Of a DNA stretch of 64,000 nt, positions 20,201 through 28,060 are shown piece by piece. The stretch covers positions 124,001 to 188,000 of the forward strand of contig JAJKFJ010020864.1 in assembly GCA_027382625.1 (NCBI GenBank). Direction: 5' to 3'. The first letter of the stretch is position 1. Every line of letters starts with the position of its first letter. This DNA comes from Tetmemena sp. SeJ-2015 (taxonomy: Eukaryota > Ciliophora > Spirotrichea > Sporadotrichida > Oxytrichidae). The notes beneath the pieces were generated by a model that was not told the DNA's origin, searched no databases, and saw only the letters and a program-made list of their open reading frames with translations. The position numbers and the translations under genes were made by a program.

Positions 20201-20547
20201 GAGGAAAGTATAGGGGCAGCAATCAACTTTAGCAAGCCTTAGAAATGGGAAAGAGACTAAAAGGAGAAGTAAACTGCTTGTACAAGTGCCTTGAAATAGA
20301 AATAGATGGAGTTCATGCATTCAGTGTAAAGTAGTCCAAGAGATGAAGGGACTCGATATGGTGAGAAGAGACTGGTGCCCCCTCTCCAAGAGAGTAATTA
20401 TTAATCATAAAGAAGGAACTATCAAACTAAACGAGTTTATTATCACTAAGCAAATTCAAATGAATTATTTTAAAGAGCGAAAATCAGCTTGTCAACAATT
20501 TCTAATCATTTTCCACAGACATACGGAGATACTACCAAATCAAGCAC
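13137..20547. CDS. POLA1: scrambled germline gene: DNA polymerase alpha catalytic subunit (whole locus)
   Basis: B-family replicative polymerase that extends RNA primers made by primase. The ordered protein shows the N-terminal VDDDGYGY box, the NPFSKKRK stretch, the domain around [10 protein letters not shown], motif [16 protein letters not shown] (first Asp catalytic), KLTANSMYG, motif [39 protein letters not shown] [18 protein letters not shown], two C-terminal Cys clusters and the end [15 protein letters not shown]. It can be read only by jumping between strands: about 33 MDSs, MDS1-2 on minus, then odd MDSs on plus (17149-20547) and even MDSs on minus (15837-13137), except MDS21-22, both on plus with a normal IES between them. 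Nearly every junction has a 4-16 bp direct repeat that keeps frame. Pol alpha is a classic scrambled gene in Oxytricha and Stylonychia (established knowledge). Six slips in A-runs look like assembly errors. Confidence 0.97.
14244..14279 (-). CDS. POLA1: Pol alpha MDS 31 (36 bp)
   Basis: Encodes [11 protein letters not shown], the conserved YVIC box. Entry CAATTTC (14273-14279), exit AGACATA (14244-14250). Confidence 0.92.
14307..14402 (-). CDS. POLA1: Pol alpha MDS 29
   Basis: Encodes [20 protein letters not shown] and RLRDQGKS. Entry ACTAAGCAAATT (14391-14402), exit AAAGAGC (14307-14313). Confidence 0.94.
14424..14537 (-). CDS. POLA1: Pol alpha MDS 27
   Basis: Encodes [20 protein letters not shown] and [16 protein letters not shown]. 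Entry AGAGAGT (14531-14537), exit TAAAGAAGGAA (14424-14434). Confidence 0.94.
14556..14651 (-). CDS. POLA1: Pol alpha MDS 25
   Basis: Encodes [20 protein letters not shown] and [11 protein letters not shown]. Entry TAGATGGAGT (14642-14651), exit TAAAGTAG (14556-14563). Confidence 0.95.
14679..14865 (-). CDS. POLA1: Pol alpha MDS 23 (motif C)
   Basis: Encodes [40 protein letters not shown], and [14 protein letters not shown] with the catalytic Asp pair. Entry CTAACAGTATGTATGG (14850-14865), exit GGCAG (14679-14683). Confidence 0.95.
14884..14924 (-). CDS. POLA1: Pol alpha MDS 20 (41 bp)
   Basis: Encodes AKVQLQKDRVDFD. Entry TAGCTAAG (14917-14924), exit TTGACTTTGAT (14884-14894). Confidence 0.88.
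15012..15119 (-). CDS. POLA1: Pol alpha MDS 18
   Basis: Encodes [19 protein letters not shown] and [14 protein letters not shown]; one A is missing in the run at 15057-15060. Entry TGGCTCAT (15112-15119), exit ATTCC (15012-15016). Confidence 0.9.
15161..15248 (-). CDS. POLA1: Pol alpha MDS 16
   Basis: Encodes [20 protein letters not shown] and FQHER. Entry TTGATGGAAAG (15238-15248), exit AGAGACA (15161-15167). Confidence 0.9.
15271..15318 (-). CDS. POLA1: Pol alpha MDS 14
   Basis: Encodes [15 protein letters not shown]. Its entry pointer TAAAAA (15313-15318) is the same six bases as the exit pointer of MDS 12, so no IES lies between these two minus-strand MDSs. Exit TTGATT (15271-15276). 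Confidence 0.78.
15313..15409 (-). CDS. POLA1: Pol alpha MDS 12
   Basis: Encodes [20 protein letters not shown] and DLKIMKQMSK. Entry ATTCCTA (15403-15409), exit TAAAAA (15313-15318). The 10-bp segment 15410-15419 separates it from MDS 10. Confidence 0.9.
15420..15503 (-). CDS. POLA1: Pol alpha MDS 10
   Basis: Encodes [20 protein letters not shown] and ECIFGAN. Entry TTAAGATCAA (15494-15503), exit GAGCTAATC (15420-15428). Confidence 0.93.
15536..15676 (-). CDS. POLA1: Pol alpha MDS 8
   Basis: Encodes [17 protein letters not shown] and [18 protein letters not shown], then [12 protein letters not shown]. One A seems missing in the run at 15626-15629 (GAAAAGTG). Entry TAAGAT (15671-15676), exit TTTGAG (15536-15541). 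Confidence 0.9.
15748..15787 (-). CDS. POLA1: Pol alpha MDS 6 (40 bp)
   Basis: Encodes [11 protein letters not shown], the conserved YWxDAxE segment. Entry AACTCTTTCTTT (15776-15787), exit TGAAGAAAAT (15748-15757). Just over half of the MDS is pointer. Confidence 0.92.
15811..15837 (-). CDS. POLA1: Pol alpha MDS 4 (27 bp)
   Basis: Encodes KNAVFNQD. Entry ATAAGAATG (15829-15837), exit GACT (15811-15814). Only 8 bp of IES (15838-15845) separates it from MDS 2. Confidence 0.8.
15846..16728 (-). CDS. POLA1: Pol alpha MDS 2
   Basis: Largest N-terminal [23 protein letters not shown], an acidic/Lys-rich region, [16 protein letters not shown], and a Gln/Asn/Ser-rich linker ending KNDTEWQ. Entry AGATA, exit pointer CGAATGGCAATA (15846-15857 on minus, 17149-17160 on plus). 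Confidence 0.9.
16729..16757 (-). other. conventional 29-nt IES between Pol alpha MDS 1 and 2, pointer AGATA
   Basis: AGATA copies at 16753-16757 and 16724-16728 (read as TATCT on plus). Excision joins FEEI to [20 protein letters not shown] in frame. Confidence 0.75.
16753..17012 (-). CDS. POLA1: Pol alpha MDS 1 (N-terminus)
   Basis: Encodes a basic N-terminus ([19 protein letters not shown] after adding one A in the T-run 16943-16947), then [14 protein letters not shown], an intron, and [11 protein letters not shown]. Candidate starts are ATG at 17010-17012 and 16985-16987; the N-terminal frame is uncertain. Exit pointer AGATA (16753-16757). Confidence 0.7.
16786..16882 (-). other. 97-nt intron in Pol alpha MDS 1
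   Basis: On minus starts GTAAGTATAAAG and ends TTTTATAG. Splicing joins TDQYT to [11 protein letters not shown] in frame. Because it lies inside an MDS it should persist in the macronuclear gene. Confidence 0.65.
17149..17204 (+). CDS. POLA1: Pol alpha MDS 3
   Basis: 56 bp encoding [18 protein letters not shown]. Entry CGAATGGCAATA, exit ATAAGAATG (17196-17204). Confidence 0.85.
17235..17275 (+). CDS. POLA1: Pol alpha MDS 5
   Basis: Encodes [13 protein letters not shown], in frame with MDS 4 and 6. Entry GACT, exit AACTCTTTCTTT (17264-17275). Confidence 0.87.
17301..17417 (+). CDS. POLA1: Pol alpha MDS 7
   Basis: Encodes [20 protein letters not shown] and [16 protein letters not shown]. 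Entry TGAAGAAAAT, exit TAAGAT (17412-17417). Confidence 0.93.
17508..17554 (+). CDS. POLA1: Pol alpha MDS 9
   Basis: Encodes [15 protein letters not shown]. Entry TTTGAG, exit TTAAGATCAA (17545-17554). Confidence 0.92.
17597..17714 (+). CDS. POLA1: Pol alpha MDS 11
   Basis: Encodes [19 protein letters not shown] and [18 protein letters not shown], the highly conserved KIxGPCW box. Entry GAGCTAATC, exit ATTCCTA (17708-17714). Confidence 0.94.
17730..17765 (+). CDS. POLA1: Pol alpha MDS 13 (36 bp)
   Basis: Encodes [10 protein letters not shown]. Entry and exit pointers are both TAAAAA (17730-17735 and 17760-17765). A-run length makes the exact entry junction ambiguous by one base; the exit is in frame. 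Confidence 0.75.
17811..17898 (+). CDS. POLA1: Pol alpha MDS 15
   Basis: Encodes [20 protein letters not shown] and KLDGK. One extra A in the run 17820-17825 is needed to join MDS 14 in frame. Entry TTGATT, exit TTGATGGAAAG (17888-17898). Confidence 0.83.
17934..17991 (+). CDS. POLA1: Pol alpha MDS 17
   Basis: Encodes [20 protein letters not shown], matching the conserved DPDxxVGH region. Entry AGAGACA, exit TGGCTCAT (17984-17991). Confidence 0.93.
18054..18154 (+). CDS. POLA1: Pol alpha MDS 19
   Basis: Encodes [20 protein letters not shown] and [10 protein letters not shown] one-base frame discrepancy at about 18129-18134 is unexplained and could hide an extra junction. Entry ATTCC, exit TAGCTAAG (18147-18154). 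Confidence 0.85.
18175..18627 (+). CDS. POLA1: Pol alpha MDS 21 (motif A)
   Basis: Encodes [51 protein letters not shown], a Lys-rich insert, [13 protein letters not shown], and catalytic [15 protein letters not shown]. Two slips (about 18480 and 18526) cancel; the second is fixed by one extra A. Between LTNIAGN and KKAAYAGG the sequence is shorter than usual for the family. Exit AGAC (18624-18627). Confidence 0.93.
18628..18667 (+). other. conventional 40-nt IES between Pol alpha MDS 21 and 22, pointer AGAC
   Basis: AGAC at 18624-18627 and 18664-18667. Excision joins FTTVNR to [11 protein letters not shown] in frame. The GT-AG option over the same DNA gives the wrong frame and a TGA. Confidence 0.8.
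18664..18935 (+). CDS. POLA1: Pol alpha MDS 22
   Basis: Encodes [20 protein letters not shown], an acidic stretch, [20 protein letters not shown], and [18 protein letters not shown]. Exit pointer CTAACAGTATGTATGG (18920-18935), 16 bp, inside the conserved NSMYG box. Confidence 0.95.
19054..20083 (+). CDS. Cys-rich protein gene nested in the Pol alpha locus
   Basis: ATG at 19054 opens [20 protein letters not shown], followed by a Gln/Glu/Ser-rich region. Two good GT-AG introns lie at 19224-19268 and 19555-19589. Across the second, a Cys cluster forms: [17 protein letters not shown] joined to [19 protein letters not shown], then [11 protein letters not shown], eight or more Cys that could bind zinc. 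A basic/acidic stretch ([17 protein letters not shown]) and a C-terminal half ([40 protein letters not shown]) end at TGA 20081-20083. One +1 slip near 19800 probably reflects an indel. I do not recognise the family. The gene is continuous on one strand and sits wholly between Pol alpha MDS 22 and MDS 24. Confidence 0.75.
19224..19268 (+). other. intron 1 of nested Cys-rich gene
   Basis: Begins GTAAGTG, ends TATAAAG. Splicing gives SLVSKE joined to [13 protein letters not shown] in frame. Confidence 0.7.
19555..19589 (+). other. intron 2 of nested Cys-rich gene
   Basis: 35 nt from GTAAGA to CTTTAG. Splicing joins AFSKIGK to SCLCQVPRSERR and keeps the Cys cluster in frame. Confidence 0.75.
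20215..20312 (+). CDS. POLA1: Pol alpha MDS 24
   Basis: Encodes [19 protein letters not shown] and [13 protein letters not shown]. It lies 1.28 kb beyond MDS 22, on the far side of the nested gene. Entry GGCAG, exit TAGATGGAGT (20303-20312). Confidence 0.94.
20327..20395 (+). CDS. POLA1: Pol alpha MDS 26
   Basis: Encodes [20 protein letters not shown], the conserved GLDxVRRDWC box. Entry TAAAGTAG (20327-20334), exit AGAGAGT (20389-20395). Confidence 0.95.
20408..20456 (+). CDS. POLA1: Pol alpha MDS 28
   Basis: Encodes [16 protein letters not shown]. Entry TAAAGAAGGAA, exit ACTAAGCAAATT (20445-20456). Pointers make up about half of the MDS. Confidence 0.93.
20472..20502 (+). CDS. POLA1: Pol alpha MDS 30 (31 bp)
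   Basis: Encodes ENQLVNNF. Entry AAAGAGC (20472-20478), exit CAATTTC (20496-20502). Confidence 0.87.
20517..20547 (+). CDS. POLA1: Pol alpha MDS 32 (31 bp), last plus-strand MDS
   Basis: Encodes YGDTTKSST. Entry AGACATA (20517-20523), exit AATCAAGCAC (20538-20547). Seven bp (14237-14243) separate MDS 31 from MDS 33 on the other arm. Confidence 0.9.
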
Positions 20548-20689
20548 GAAAATTTATAATTTTTACCAATCGAGATACTCGTCTGATGACCCTTTGATAG
20601 TTTCGAACTCTTTTATATATTGTGCTCATAATTATCACTTCCCAGTTAAAATAATAAAATTTCTGTTCCCTAAATACTCATACTGAATA

Positions 20690-22439
20690 TTAAATTCTAA
20701 CGATTCTCTAATTGAGGATTAATTATAACTTGAGTTTGGCTTGTACACCCAACTTTTAATGCGTACGGATTCTTTTTGAGAATTTAGACATTGCCGTGAG
20801 TAACTTCTTCAACACTCTGTATGTCCTATAATAAACAATTGAAAACTAATTAGGTGCTATTTTGATGAAATAAAAAGTTCAAATCCCAATCTTTAGCTTT
20901 CGATATTTTTTAATTTTTTAAGAAAGGAGTCACAACCTTTTGCAAAATTAGATATTCATATATATTTCTCAGCTCTGAGAATTTTATATTTGGTAAGTTG
21001 ACACAGAGAGAGAAAAAATATTCAGAAACCACAAGAATTGAAGTCTAAGAGAATATTATTTCTAAAGCTTTTTAAACATTATGTAATAATTACTTTGGAT
21101 CCAATCAAATAAATAGAAGCAAGGGATGATGATGAAATCACTTTTCTTAAAACTCGAGTTAATCGTTTATTAATTATTTGTTAAATTTATTTTCATTATA
21201 TTTTGATAAGTTTAGAATTACTACAGAGATAAATTCTTACCTTAAAAGCAGAAATGACCTTGGTGTCCTAATCACTCTTCTTTTACTTATAGTGGAATAT
21301 TTGGCTTTAAAGGATAAAGATAATAATTTTATGCTTGAAAAGTCTAGAATGTAGAAGCGTTTGACAGTTTGTGAGAAAGATAGGATGGATTTATTTTGCT
21401 TCTCCTTGACAAGGTAATCCTGAAGAATAAAGATTTTATTTGCTGTTTGATCCCCACTGTTGCTGTTGTTCAGTTGCTTCCTCTATCAAATAAAAATCAA
21501 ATCAAATTCACCAACTTCAATACTATTTTACCATTTAATTAATTTATATAGCCTGCAATTTTAAAATTTAAGAAGGAATTTGAAGTACACTCTGCAATAA
21601 AAGAAATGAGATAAATTCGAGAAAAAATCACAAATTTTATTTGTATATAATATGTTAAAATGAGAAATTTGAATTCTTATTGTATTTTGAGAAAGAAACA
21701 TCATCCACAGAGAAATATTCAATAAAAATGCAAATTAATGGGAAGAGCGTGTTAGATATAATGAAACTCTCTAAATGAGACTTTCTGACTTACCAGGGGG
21801 GAGGTCTTTTAACTTAGAGCTGCTCTGGATAGTTTCTTAAATAGCTGCTCCTTGTCAAAATTCACTTGCTTTTAATATTATTAGTAGTCACCAGGGTTGA
21901 AAGAGCCTCTTTCCTCCTTTTAAGGGGACCCAGTAGGTAAATTCTGCCTGAAAGTCCCACCAAGTGACCCAGTTAGTTCCATTCCTGCAGAATAAAAAAA
22001 ACATTAACGCAAAGAAGTATCATACAAGCCAACATTGACAGGTATTGGCTCTGGTTAATGCTACTTCTTTGTAAACTGAGGGCCTTGTTTTAATACTTTT
22101 TCAAGGCTGCTCACAACTATCTGAGGCCTTTGCATATTTAAAAAAATAATCTTAATTTTCTGGAGGAAAGGATCTCCTGCTTCTCTCGTCCACCACGTGC
22201 ATCTTCATGAAATTTGGGATTTAATTGTTCAATGGCTTTAAATGATAAGTTATTGCAGAATATTTAACAAGATATAGCTTGGGATGCTGAGATGGAGCGG
22301 GATGGGGATAGGGATGGGAGTTTAAGTTGGTTCTTTCATAGACTGCAGCAGGGTAATGCAAGTAATGAGGGTTATGACTGTGCTTCTAATTTGGTATGGG
22401 AATATTAGACTGATACGGTCTGTGAATTTGTTACTTCAT
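20690..22439 (-). CDS. hypothetical protein with PH-like segment
   Basis: ATG at 22437-22439 (minus) starts MKQQIHRPYQSNIPIPNQKH, then a Pro/His/Tyr-rich region (HYPAAVYERTNLNSHPYPHP). Further exons read RPQIVVSSLEKVLKQGPQFT, GGTFRQNLPTGSPQKEERGS and VNFDKEQLFKKLSRAALSQK, with gaps of intron or IES DNA. Near 21240-21470 comes KIFILQDYLVKEKQNKSILS then QTVKRFYILDFSSIKLLSLS, which resembles the start of a pleckstrin-homology domain (KRFYILD strand). The rest to about 20690 is open (KDWDLNFLFHQNSTQLVFNC) and could finish the domain. The PH-like block has a paralogue at 26020-26205. Boundaries approximate; function not assigned. Confidence 0.5.
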
Positions 22440-23251
22440 ATCGTTTAGCTTGGCTGTTGAACTTTAATTAATACCTGCACTATCTTTCATTATTCAAGGA
22501 GCAGAATATACATAAATGATACAATCATTGGTAAGATTGTGGAATAATTTAGGTTTTAATTTGAGTAAGGATTAGTAATTTGGAGTTGATTAATTTATTG
22601 TTTGCCAGCACATCAAGTTATTTCGATTGGACGTGTCTGTTTTTCTCATATGAATATTGTAAGTGTATATTAGCACCTCTCCTATGGTTTAAATGTGAGT
22701 ACTTCCGTGCTCAAAATATCTAAAGAGTCAAAGTATTAAGAATTTTACACCTTTCTTTAATTCAATGAATGGTTATTGATGCTATAAATTTAATTTTTTG
22801 TAACTAAACTCAAGTGCTATACTTTGAAAGCAAAGGAGAAGCTAGAGAAGTGGTTGACTACTATCTAATTAATTATTGAAGAAAACATGAACAGATCTAT
22901 AGCCAAGAGTTATCGCAGCAAACACTATTCCAAAGCTATTGAGTCCTTAAACCAGACTCACTAATCACTCAACCCCAATAAAATATGTTTATATGTAGTT
23001 GGATTTTTTTTCCTTGTATTTATATTGCCAAAATTATCCATAAAAAAAAAAAGGTTTTTTAAAAAAATTAACCCTTATTAGAAAAATAAGATTATTTTAA
23101 ATGGAGGATCTTTTAAAATTAGCGTTTAAATAACAAATTCTTTTGAATATCATTATATTTAACCAATTTAAAAATTAATAGTCATAACTTTAGTTTAAAC
23201 AAAATTGCAATTTATAATAAAGAAGGATTTAATGGTTAAATCTACAACAGT
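22440..23251. other. intergenic DNA with one weak plus-strand ORF
   Basis: A+T-rich. From 22888 a plus frame reads MNRSIAKSYRSKHYSKAIES then LNQTHQSLNPN, weakly TPR-like but short and unsupported. Nothing else is recognised. Confidence 0.4.
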
Positions 23252-25371
23252 ATGAACTATCAACAACCTGGCTAAAGCCCTGAAATGAATTCTGCTCTCT
23301 ACTTAACTTCCAATTACCAGTAATCTACTTACGATCAACCCCATAGCTCAAATAAATTAAAACTCCCTATTTAAGATTAGATTTATTTATTTAAAGTTTA
23401 TTTTCTCGGAGAGGAATAAGCATTACAAGTTTGGTGTTACGGCTGGATAGCAATCAATGAAGAATATAAATTTTATGCCCACCAATTCTTAAAACAGCCA
23501 CAAAGCCTCTCTAAGCTATAATCAATCATAACTAATGCAACAATACAACCCTGATATCTTCTCCATTTTATGTTTTAAACTCATTCTCCCAACAAAATTT
23601 AATAAAATACTCAAATATCTTTATAATAAATTAAGAAGGGAAGGTTAACCTCCGCAGTTACTTCTCAATGAGTAACAATCAATAGTTTGATGATTAGCGA
23701 TCAGACCCAAGATTTTACTAGTCTGCGCGCTTCCAAGCTAGCTCTTTACTTATTAAATGATTGTTGTTAATTTTATGTGAAAATCTCTTTTTCGGGATAA
23801 CCAGGGGACTCAAGCATGCTGCCGCCCTCATCTTTCACAAAGTATAATAACAGTATGCTGATTCAACCTGACTCTTTGATGAGTCCGCCAAACCCCCTCT
23901 CTCAGTAATACCTGCCAAATTAGTATGATAAGTAGGGTGGGAGTTTTGGAATGGGTTAGCAGAGTGGGCAGGCAGATTTAATTTTTGACTTCTCGAAGAT
24001 GGATAATTTCAAAGTTTACAGGAGATTCGATAATGAAGAGAATTAGGATTTGCATTAGTTTGTGCAAACTTTTAAAATTATAATTTGTAAAATGCAAGAT
24101 AATGACTCAATAATTGAGAAGCACAAAAAGTAAACCCTAAAATTAAGAACTTCCAATCAAAGCAGAAAATTTAAGGACCCTTTTCTCTCCAAAGGATGAA
24201 GAAAGCATTAACAATTTTTAAGATTTATATGAAGTGGAGAACAAGCTTGTGTTGAAGAATCCTGAGAGACTTATCACTGCCCCAACTGCTACTAATTCAT
24301 TCTCACTTTCTAAAGTGAAGAGCTAGCCAATCATCAAAAGAATGGTTGGACTTGTGGATTTTTAAATATCTTTCTATAATTTAGATCAAGGACCTATGAG
24401 TGATGAAAGATAAAGTGAGGAGCGAAGATCAATAAACAAAGAAGAAGAGAAAAGTGAAGAAGATGACGATATGAATTTCGAAATGATCCCAAATGAGCAA
24501 AAGCAATCTTTAAATTTTTTTTAAAATCTATTGACCTTAGAGTTATTGAAATTTTTAAATAAATTTTCAATTTAACTTTACCCTTTTATTTTTTGAATAA
24601 TTGCTATTCTACTGTGACGTCTCCCAAGAATAAGAAAAAGATCATTGAGGGAGTTTTATATCTGGATGATGAATCCCTAAAGATGAGAATGTATTAGATA
24701 ACACTTTCAATAACATCTCTATCATTGCAAATTAGCCTAATAACTTTAAAAATTTCTCTTTACAAGTCATTTTTTGGTTAACTATGAATCTCTAGGTTCT
24801 GGAATAAGTGCGACTCATAGATAGCTAGACAAGATAAACACTTAGTCAGCAAGAACTTTTAATTCTCATTAAAGCCATTAACAGAAAATCGGAAGCAAGT
24901 CTTAAAATCAACTCAAGCCGCAGCCTTAAAGGCAAAATTAAAATTCCCTTTAAAATTCCATCTCTTAAACGGAAAGATTAATAAGATAATTTATTCCATT
25001 TTTTAAAAGTAGTATGCGTATGGAAATCTCAACTACAAAGTGTCTTAGTAATTTTATCACTAGCAGAATAACTATGAGAGTGGTTTAATTATCTTCTACT
25101 TCTTTTTAATTTTGGACTGAATGTGAAAACACTTAAAATTAACAAGCATCGGTCCTTCAAAGTTGACGACGAGACTAATTACGAGGATCGACTTACAGCA
25201 GTAAGGCTAAAGAATTACTACAATAAAGAAATCAGTTCTTCTTTCGCTTAGGACAGCTAGCATAATCACTAACAAAGATAAAATGTTTTCTCCTTTTCCA
25301 GTTTTTACTGTGGTTAAATCAACAGACTCAGAGTTTATCATTTTCTTTTATTTTTTGACTCGGATGCATGA
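23252..25371 (+). CDS. hypothetical Asn/Ser/Gln-rich protein
   Basis: ATG at 23252 starts MNYQQPGQSPEMNSALYLTS. Coding-like blocks continue with AT-rich interruptions: ERNKHYKFGVTAGQQSMKNI, YFSMSNNQQFDDQRSDPRFY, SMLPPSSFTKYNNSMLIQPD, DFSKMDNFKVYRRFDNEENQ, IIICKMQDNDSIIEKHKKQT, an acidic region (EEEKSEEDDDMNFEMIPNEQ), and a final block VKTLKINKHRSFKVDDETNY and EDRLTAVRLKNYYNKEISSS, stopping at TGA 25369-25371. No domain recognised; the N-terminus is disordered. It lies between the two PH-like minus-strand genes. Confidence 0.5.
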
Positions 25372-25509
25372 ACTGCAATTAAGAGCTTTGAGAAGCTCAC
25401 ACTCAATAAATATACAGATGCTTAATTAACTAGAAATAAAACCTAAGTATGAAAATGAACTATTTATTTAAAACCATAACTCCTAATTGATATGATATTT
25501 ATTTACTTT

Positions 25510-26005
25510 ATTTGTAAATGAAAAGGCCTTCTCAAATATCAGATTATCGTTTTAATGAGCCTGCTTAGTGCACTCTATCTTAGAGCATAAGGATGAGTCT
25601 TCATTACTTGCATATTAGCATGGGCCACTCTTTCTGCACTTTAAAGATCCTTTGTTAAATTAAAAACATATTTTCCTTATTCCTAATCCTATATTTGGAA
25701 ATAAGTAAGAAGATAACACCAAAATAGATAGCAATTATTTGGTCAGAGCAAACCAGTAGAATTAATTGACTCGCGCTAAAAAATAAATGCCTTAATTATT
25801 TGATGGAAGATTTTATCCTTTCAAAAAAATTATAAGCGAGACTTAGAGATTTTCTAGACAGCGTTAGCGCTATTAAATATCTAAGTTTTTTAGTAATTTC
25901 CTTCTTAGGGAACGCGATAATTTAATTGCAGAAACTATATTGCATATATACCTTTAATATTGAGTATGCTCACTGTTGAAAATTAGTTAGTTTACTTACT
26001 TGGAA
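25510..26005 (+). CDS. hypothetical ORF
   Basis: Open plus frames here read KRPSQISDYRFNEPAQCTLS and, in another frame, HIFLIPNPIFGNKQEDNTKI then KKQMPQLFDGRFYPFKKIIS, with a TGA near 25965. Residue composition looks coding for about 110 codons. No family recognised; the two frames may be joined by an intron or IES. Confidence 0.3.
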
Positions 26006-26009
26006 GGAA

Positions 26010-26450
26010 GTGACTACCTTGGAATCAGTTGCGCTCTTGCTTTTCTTGTAATGAATTAGTTTCATCGAGTAGTCCACGATAAAGTACCTTTCAACTGTTG
26101 TGAAGGGATTAACTAACGACTTATTTTGCTTGTGTTTGAGGACATAATCTCCGATTTGATAGAGTTTATTTGGCCTGTCTAGGGTTTGAGATTCTTGTTA
26201 GCGCTATAAATAAAATTAAGTCTCTCATTTTTATAGAATAACTTAAAAAAGAAAAGAGATAAATAAAGCTAGGAAGAAGCGGAATTAGAAGAGTAAGCTA
26301 ACTCAACGGCTATTGAGGTGATTTCATTGAAGATTTTTTATTCTGAATGGGGGAGACTCAGCTCCAATGTTGTAGGCTTACAATAGGGGAGGTTTATTTG
26401 GGAACTGACACGGGGGAAGTCAACCGATTCGACATCTGACCATTTTTTAA
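26010..26450 (-). CDS. PH-like paralogue, partial
   Basis: The minus strand reads KLYQIGDYVLKHKQNKSLVN, then PFTTVERYFIVDYSMKLIHY and KKSKSATDSKVVTSFQ. It aligns by eye with the block at 21240-21470 (IFILQDYLVKEKQNKSILS / TVKRFYILDFSS), sharing xDYxxKxKQNKS and RxxIxDxS, so the two are paralogues. An upstream part (DVESVDFPRVSSQINLPYCK) stays open to about 26440. The downstream half is not found next to it, so the gene is partial, split by an IES or decayed. Confidence 0.45.
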
Positions 26451-27660
26451 AAATTTTAATTTCAAAAGACATCTATCATATTTCAGAGGCATTAAAATCA
26501 AAAAATTTTAAAAAATAACTGATTATGATAAAATCTGATCTAAGCAAATATAGCTTAAGATATTCAATCAATAAAACATTCTATGTAGATAAATTTGGTT
26601 AACACCCTTAAATATTTTAAGTATTTTGAGACATGGAAACATCAATATTCTTTAATTTAAATTTATAATTATATTTATAGAATTATATTAAATTATAAAG
26701 CTAAATTAAGACTCTTAGGAGGACAGGGGAAATAATTTAGCAATAAAGGAGTTGACCAATCAAAACCTCCTTCATTATAAAACTTGCCTTAATGACTAAA
26801 TAATCATAGATTCAATCTAGGTTGAGAGAATGGCAAGTGAGGAATTTATTCACAATTACTGCAGAAAATCAGTATAGCATTCTTATTTTTGCATTTAAAG
26901 TTTCAGGGGTCAGTTTTGAAAGTAAGAACTGTACAATAACACTATGCTTATGGAAATGCAATTTACTCTATTTAGCAAGTGCTGTTTCTAAAATAAGCGA
27001 TCAGGAGGTTCGATCTGCTACGCTACTAATAAACCCTGTTTAATAATATTGCTTGCGCTGAGGATCACTTATGTTCTTGATAATTACATTCCAGGAATTA
27101 CATTAGGATGAATCTGCTTAAAATATTAGTACTGTAATTCATACTAATTTTTAAAATGATTAAATTCACATTCCTAAAAATTCTATTCAATATTCCTGGA
27201 ATCTCCATTTCCTTACATTTGCATTTTTGCTGAAATTAATAATTTATTTTTTAAATTGGGTTTGTTTGTTGTGAAAAATTAGGATCGCCCCCAATTTAGA
27301 AATTTCTAAGATCTTTTTTCTCCTACACAAATGATTACTCTGGGAACGACTTGCAACCAAATATCGAATGCTATAAAAATCCCATTCTTTTCCAATTAAT
27401 TAAACCCATAAATATGGACCTATAAATCATTCTTCTATATTAAAAAATAAACAATATTAAAAGTTTAATTAAAGAATTAAAGGCAAATCAAAGCTCTAAA
27501 TGAATTTTTAAAGATCTTTTACTTACAAATAGTTTTTTTATCGATTTACTAAAAATTTAATTTAGAATCTGCACAACTACGTTGTTAATATTCATTAAAA
27601 ACATGGATTATTTTGTAAATAAAAATATAGTTTTTAGTAAATGGAAGTTCGAAGAGCACT
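26450..27660. other. AT-rich DNA without recognised gene
   Basis: Long A/T runs and only short frames. A 73-codon plus frame at 26822 has no family resemblance. Confidence 0.5.
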
Positions 27661-28060
27661 TTTAAATCCTCTAGAGTCAACCAAACATTAACTTACATTA
27701 GGCTTATTGATTTTTAGCCAGGGATCGGAGGAAAAAACATGCCTTCCTTGCTTAGGTTAGGCTTACTTGCCGGTGGGAGGGCTGTTGGAACCTAGGAGCT
27801 TGGAGAGAATTTATTTTTAGTCATTGTGAGATGGCTTGACTTGAGGGTGAGGTTTAGGGTTCTACTACTGCTGCATGAATTAATAGAAGGAATTAGTTTA
27901 AGAAGTTTAACAATAGAAGAATTTAGTAATTGCCTCTTATCAAATGCAGATTAATTTTAGGCACACTGCCCAAAAAGAATTATATCCTTTATTTGCACCA
28001 TCAAAATTTGCAGAATATAGTCAATATAGAGGAGAGGAGATAAGTATTAAGTTTTTATAA
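27660..28060 (-). CDS. weak hypothetical exon
   Basis: A locally GC-richer minus-strand block reads FMQQQQNPKPHPQVKPSHND and SKLLGSNSPPTGKQ, a disordered Gln/Pro-rich style seen elsewhere in the window. No start or stop is certain and no domain is recognised. Confidence 0.25.
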
